A stretch of DNA of 64,000 nt, taken from assembly GCA_024220505.1 (NCBI GenBank), contig JAKZZE010000028.1, forward strand, positions 124,001 through 188,000, read 5' to 3'. This stretch comes from Rhizopus arrhizus. Its lineage: Eukaryota > Mucoromycota > Mucoromycetes > Mucorales > Rhizopodaceae. Under the pieces are notes generated by a model. It worked only from the letters and a program-made list of their open reading frames with translations. It searched no databases and was not told the origin of the DNA. The translations under genes and the position numbers were made by a program. Shown here piece after piece: positions 60,450-64,000 of this stretch. The first letter of the stretch is position 1; every line of letters starts with the position of its first letter.

Positions 60450-61235
60450 TTACTGTTGAGTGTTACAAGAGTCATCTAACAAGACAAGTGTCGTATTAGT
60501 AACACCAGAAGGCAACAAGCCCAAGGTTCTGCTGAACGTATCCTGATCGACAGAAGGATTTCTAGATAAAATAGCACCATAGACATCATCAGCACGCTTA
60601 CTGACCTTTTGGGCATGAGATCCCCAAACGAAAAGAGTGTCAAAATTAGTCGAGTTGTCACCACTGTTACCACTTGAATTAATTAGACGCGTGTTGATGG
60701 TGGCTTGCATTGTGTTCGAACCAGGAATGGGTTCACTGCCACCATCTGTTGTATTATCCGAGTTGCCACCTTGGCCGTTACTTACAAAATTTTGCCACTG
60801 AGCTTTGTTTACAAAAACTTGAGAGATGTAAGCAGACCATGCAAGATCATTTGCAGAGACATCCAAATCACTTGTAGGGCCCGAGAGATAAAAGGCACCG
60901 GCAGCAGTTGCATTAACACCTACACCACTACTGGTACGATTCAAGAATCCAGAACCAATGGCTTCCAATTCAGAACTAGATGAGTTGGTTAAATCGACTT
61001 GAAGGCAGTTGGCACTGATCCCAAGCTTTCCACCATAGGTTTGATAGAGATCCCAAAGATTTGAAGTAAGACCAGTCAAGTACCATGTACCATTGAGTTG
61101 TCCAATATCTACAGAAGAAGGATATTGAGATTGATTTCCGTTTTGTTGCTGTTGGTCTTGTCTGGGGAAAATGGTAGCTCCAGAAATAGAGTTGATAGCA
61201 AAGAGTGCAGTAGTAGCAAGTTGATAGAATTTCAT
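60450..61235 (-). CDS. Secreted lipocalin-like protein
   Basis: Single exon, 261 residues. MKFYQLATTALFAINSISGA is a signal peptide, followed by a possible pro-region ending FPR, then a glutamine-rich stretch. The mature part begins VDIGQLNGTWYLTG, which has the G-x-W of lipocalins, and continues as alternating beta strands with many N-glycosylation sequons (NSS, NRT, NAT, NTT, NNST-like). A Lys-Arg at VSKRADDVYG near residue 215 could be a Kex2 site. The fold assignment rests on one short motif and general character. The protein is probably exported or in the cell wall. Confidence 0.6.
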   Translation of the reverse strand: MKFYQLATTALFAINSISGATIFPRQDQQQQNGNQSQYPSSVDIGQLNGTWYLTGLTSNLWDLYQTYGGKLGISANCLQVDLTNSSSSELEAIGSGFLNRTSSGVGVNATAAGAFYLSGPTSDLDVSANDLAWSAYISQVFVNKAQWQNFVSNGQGGNSDNTTDGGSEPIPGSNTMQATINTRLINSSGNSGDNSTNFDTLFVWGSHAQKVSKRADDVYGAILSRNPSVDQDTFSRTLGLLPSGVTNTTLVLLDDSCNTQQ

Positions 61236-62141
61236 GATATAAATATGTGTGTGTGTGCAGTAAAGAAAAAGAGTAATTTTTACTGAAGAGAGTCCTTTAT
61301 ATATTTATTTTTTAATGATGTTATATAAGAAAGGACTCTTGACTAAATATATCAAGCATTACTGTGAATGTGGTCAACAAAATTCTAACGTCATTGTTTT
61401 CATTTATTAACAAAGGACTTTATACTCTAATCCAAAAATAAAATGTCATGATGTAAGGTATACGTGTATAATATCTTCATTCCACATTTCAAAGCTTATT
61501 CTTTAATATCGCTATTTCCGATTATCAGCTTAAAATTGATCCAATTAACGTACGTAGTCATCAGATTATTCTAATATTAAAAAGGGCTTCCTATCCTCAT
61601 TTAACTCTTTGATCATTTGTCTTAATTTCCGCTATACCAAGTGTTCTTATTTATACCTTTCTACTCATTGCGTACTTTATATAAAATAATCTTTTTCTTT
61701 TACTTTACTTCTCTTCAGGTACCAAAGATATTTTCTACGTTATGAAATTAACAATGGCTTATAACAATAGCCCTTTATTTATCTCAATCTCATGGTTATT
61801 AATCTATCTGTGCTTAACGTTCATAAAATAATAAGCTGCTTAGAATCTGATGATAATGTTTAATTACACAACATCTATGTATTCGTAATGCTTATTGACA
61901 GGTAAGATACGTAATGACAATCGGAATTAAAGAAAATTTATGCACCTAATAAAGTAAGAGTATATATGAAAACCTGTGTATGCTTCTCATTTCTCCAGTT
62001 AAAAATTATAGAATATATACATGAACAATCTAGCTTTTTTGTATTTTCAAAGCTGTATTATAGAGAAAGAGGAAAAGAGAAAGAAAGAAAAAAAGAATGA
62101 GACGTCAAATCTTTTCCCGCTTTTTTTTTTTTTTCCCTTTA
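61236..62141. other. AT-rich region upstream of the small ORF
   Basis: About 0.9 kb of AT-rich sequence with no gene; the A/G-rich run near 62065-62098 just precedes the small ORF. The promoter of the lipocalin-like gene (61236 upward) lies here. Confidence 0.4.
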
Positions 62142-62348
62142 ATGGATATTCGGAAAAACCAACTCGAATTATTATCAAAACGTATTGAAGAAGCAAATGA
62201 TAGAATAAATAGAATAATATTCAAGTTAGGTTGGCAACGGAAAGACTTATGCCAAAACGTACAGCGAAATTTGATTAAAAAAAAGGAATATTTGAATCTA
62301 ATTACATTTTACATAGAAACGACACCATTTCAAAAAATGTCCAATTAA
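62142..62348 (+). CDS. Small helical hypothetical protein
   Basis: Sixty-eight codons starting MDIRKNQLELLSKRIEEAND, then RINRIIFKLGWQRKDLC. The N-terminal two thirds is a likely coiled coil with heptad leucine/isoleucine spacing. An upstream ATG at 62097 in the same frame would add a Phe run encoded by a T tract, which is unlikely to be used. No family was recognised; the size and helicity would suit a small subunit of a kinetochore or trafficking complex, but that is speculation. Two inverted repeats follow it at 62379-62456. Confidence 0.4.
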   Translation: MDIRKNQLELLSKRIEEANDRINRIIFKLGWQRKDLCQNVQRNLIKKKEYLNLITFYIETTPFQKMSN

Positions 62349-62378
62349 TAAAAAACACAAGGTCCTAATCAATTATTA

Positions 62379-62456
62379 TAATGAACACTATAAACGCTGT
62401 TCATTAAAAAGTAACGGAATCTATACTAAAAAGGTAACTAAATTGTTACTTTTTTG
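62379..62456. repeat. Two adjacent inverted repeats
   Basis: Left stem taatgaac at 62379-62386 pairs with gttcatta at 62399-62406, loop 12 bases. Right stem aaaaaggtaac at 62428-62438 pairs with gttactttttt at 62445-62455 with one mismatch. They lie about 30 bases after the small ORF; they could form hairpins in its transcript or mark a small mobile element, but nothing decides this. Confidence 0.5.
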
Positions 62457-63038
62457 GTCTTTTATACTAACAATAGTAATGCGTTTAGAGATCAAAAGAG
62501 AAAAACAAAGACATTGTAAAAAAGTCATTAACTTTCCATAAAAATAATCCACCTCTTGTTTCTTTTATTACCAAAAAGCCAGCTGATTCTCACTAGAATA
62601 CCGTTGACACTGGCTTGTTAAAAACAGTGGATAAAAACACAGTAGTAGCAACAACAGGATAATCTGATCACTCAATCATATTAAAAACCAGTCAATTTTC
62701 AACAACTCTCTCCTCATTGTTATAAGCTAAAATTGATTTTTAAAAGTATTCTTAATCCAACAGTCTACGTATTGTACGTGATTTTTAGGGAAATAAATGT
62801 CGCGCTGACTTGTCGCTTTTATGTAAAAATGCATCCTTACTTTCTGAAACAGTATTTAGAAAACAGAGACTAGAAATGAAAATCTGAATTTTGATTGGCT
62901 AATTTACATAGAATTGATTGCTATATGCCAATGGGGCACTATAAAAAGTCTTTGTTTTCTTCTTGTTCTCTTTTCTTTAGTTCAAAAGATATAAACGTAA
63001 AACTAAGAAAAAGAGTTTATCGTCTGTAGTAAGATTAT
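62457..63038. other. Intergenic/promoter region of the BZW-like gene
   Basis: AT-rich, with a T/C-rich segment at about 62950-62990 close to the predicted start of the next gene. No coding exon was seen. Confidence 0.4.
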
Positions 63039-64000
63039 ATGAGTACTCAGACTTCAACTAATCCTAAACCCGTCTTGCATGGTGTAAGAATTAAACAAAG
63101 AAAAGTAAAGTATAAAGTCATTTAGAAAAAAAAAGGAGCAAAAATTAATCACCACATAGAGTGTTCAAAAAGCAAACACTAAGCACGAGCCTGAAAGTAA
63201 AATTTAACTACTACTAAAGACAGATTTGGGTTTAACATATGCAGTTTTTAAAGATAACTTGAGCAATTTAAAACTATAAAAGAAGGCGATCTTGAAGCCA
63301 TCTCTTCTAAACTTGATATTCTTGGAAACACACTTGATTACCGAAAATACGGCGACTCACTTTTTGAAATACTTATTACTGGTGGCATTATAGGTATCAT
63401 ACTAGATATGACTTAGATATACAAGAGACCAATGCAATCATAGAACCTGGAGGAACGATTGACAGTGATGCTAAGCAAAGCCCTTTCTGTCTTTTTACAG
63501 CAAAAGATGATACTGTCGTGATTAAAAAATACGTGGAGGTCTTTAACAAATTGATCCGTCATTATAAATACTTGCAAAGAACCTTGGGTGAGACCCTACA
63601 AAACATGTTACAAAACATCAACAAGTGGCCATCTGACCAAACCTCCAAATTGGCGAAATCGACTGGCTTTTTTGTTTTCAACCAACTTGTGCCTCTCTCG
63701 GTCCTCAAGGTGCTATTGAAGGATTCTTTGGTTAAGGACGGCCACGCGCTGGATTTCACCACGACCGTCTTGCGCACCCTCTTGGAAGAACAAGGCATTG
63801 AACAACTCGGTCGATATTTGGCTTCTGAAGAAATGCTACGCGTGTCATCGAATTCTTCCCACTCAGCAAGCGAGACGAGGATGGCCTTGTAGGTCATTTT
63901 GAAGCAGAAGAGATGAAGAAATTGGTTGATGATGATCTCAAGAGTAAAAAGAATTTCAGAAAGAGTAACCTACTCTTGGATGTATCTCATCAAATGGAAA
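63039..64000 (+). CDS. BZW/5MP (eIF5-mimic) translation regulator, 5' part, two apparent frameshifts
   Basis: Partial gene running off the window. Exon 1 (63039-63104) encodes MSTQTSTNPKPVLHGVRIKQ, exon 2 (63160-63196) encodes SVQKANTKHEPE, exon 3 begins at 63245 (IFKDNL), and an intron is predicted at 63392-63441 (GGII/EPGGTID). The sequence matches basic leucine zipper and W2 domain proteins: EGDLEAISSKLDILGNTLDY, VEVFNKLIRHYKYLQRTL and EFFPLSKRDEDGLVGHF. Two frame breaks occur, near 63261 and 63844; in both, one extra G would restore the frame. The family competes with eIF5 for eIF2 and eIF3. The W2 domain would lie beyond 64000. Confidence 0.75.

Overview
The window reads as nuclear DNA of a filamentous early-diverging fungus, most likely Mucoromycota (Mucorales-like). 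It is AT-rich and densely packed with intron-containing eukaryotic genes. The introns are short (about 40-70 nt) with GT...AG ends. The gene set is fungal: a Zn2Cys6 regulator, a HAL/NPR-type kinase, an RSC-type bromodomain protein, a type I metacaspase, a Prm10/ThrE transporter and secreted S8 proteases. An AIG1-type GTPase and a decayed DDE_3 transposon relic fit better with Mucorales than with Dikarya. No rRNA, tRNA, CRISPR or bacterial operon structure was seen.

Layout. 0.4-9 kb: a Tim17-family membrane protein, proteasome ATPase Rpt6, an AIG1-like GTPase, a small low-complexity protein overlapping a Zn2Cys6 transcription factor tail to tail, and a Prm10/ThrE-type transporter. 9-21 kb: a Rsc4-like bromodomain/ankyrin/AT-hook protein, a secreted subtilase, dynactin p25, a HAL/NPR-type kinase, an F-box/EF-hand protein and an RBM25-like splicing factor carrying an apparent frameshift. 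21-30 kb: a zinc alcohol dehydrogenase, ATP synthase subunit b, a dead DDE_3 transposase, long-form tRNase Z and a reticulon-like protein. 30-39 kb: a stand-alone retrotransposon Gag-like gene, a SAM methyltransferase, PAN2, ribosomal protein eL39 and ATG8. 39-64 kb is much sparser: two tandem F-box/LRR genes, a casein kinase I, UDP-glucose 4-epimerase, a metacaspase, a second subtilase, a secreted lipocalin-like protein, a small ORF, and the 5' part of a BZW/5MP translation regulator with two apparent frameshifts. Long AT-rich gaps without recognisable genes separate these.

Most genes are independent housekeeping functions rather than a cluster: protein turnover (Rpt6, ATG8, metacaspase, F-box proteins), RNA metabolism (RBM25, tRNase Z, PAN2), translation (eL39, BZW), mitochondria (Tim17 family, Atp4, possibly tRNase Z) and secretion (two subtilases, lipocalin-like). 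The best candidates for something unusual are the intact solo Gag-like gene, the F-box/EF-hand fusion, the bromodomain-ankyrin-bromodomain Rsc4-like protein, the tandem F-box/LRR pair and the AIG1-like GTPase. Start codons and splice sites were placed by eye from reading frame, splice dinucleotides and remembered family alignments, so exon ends are predictions. Where only gene ends are given, the introns lie inside that span.
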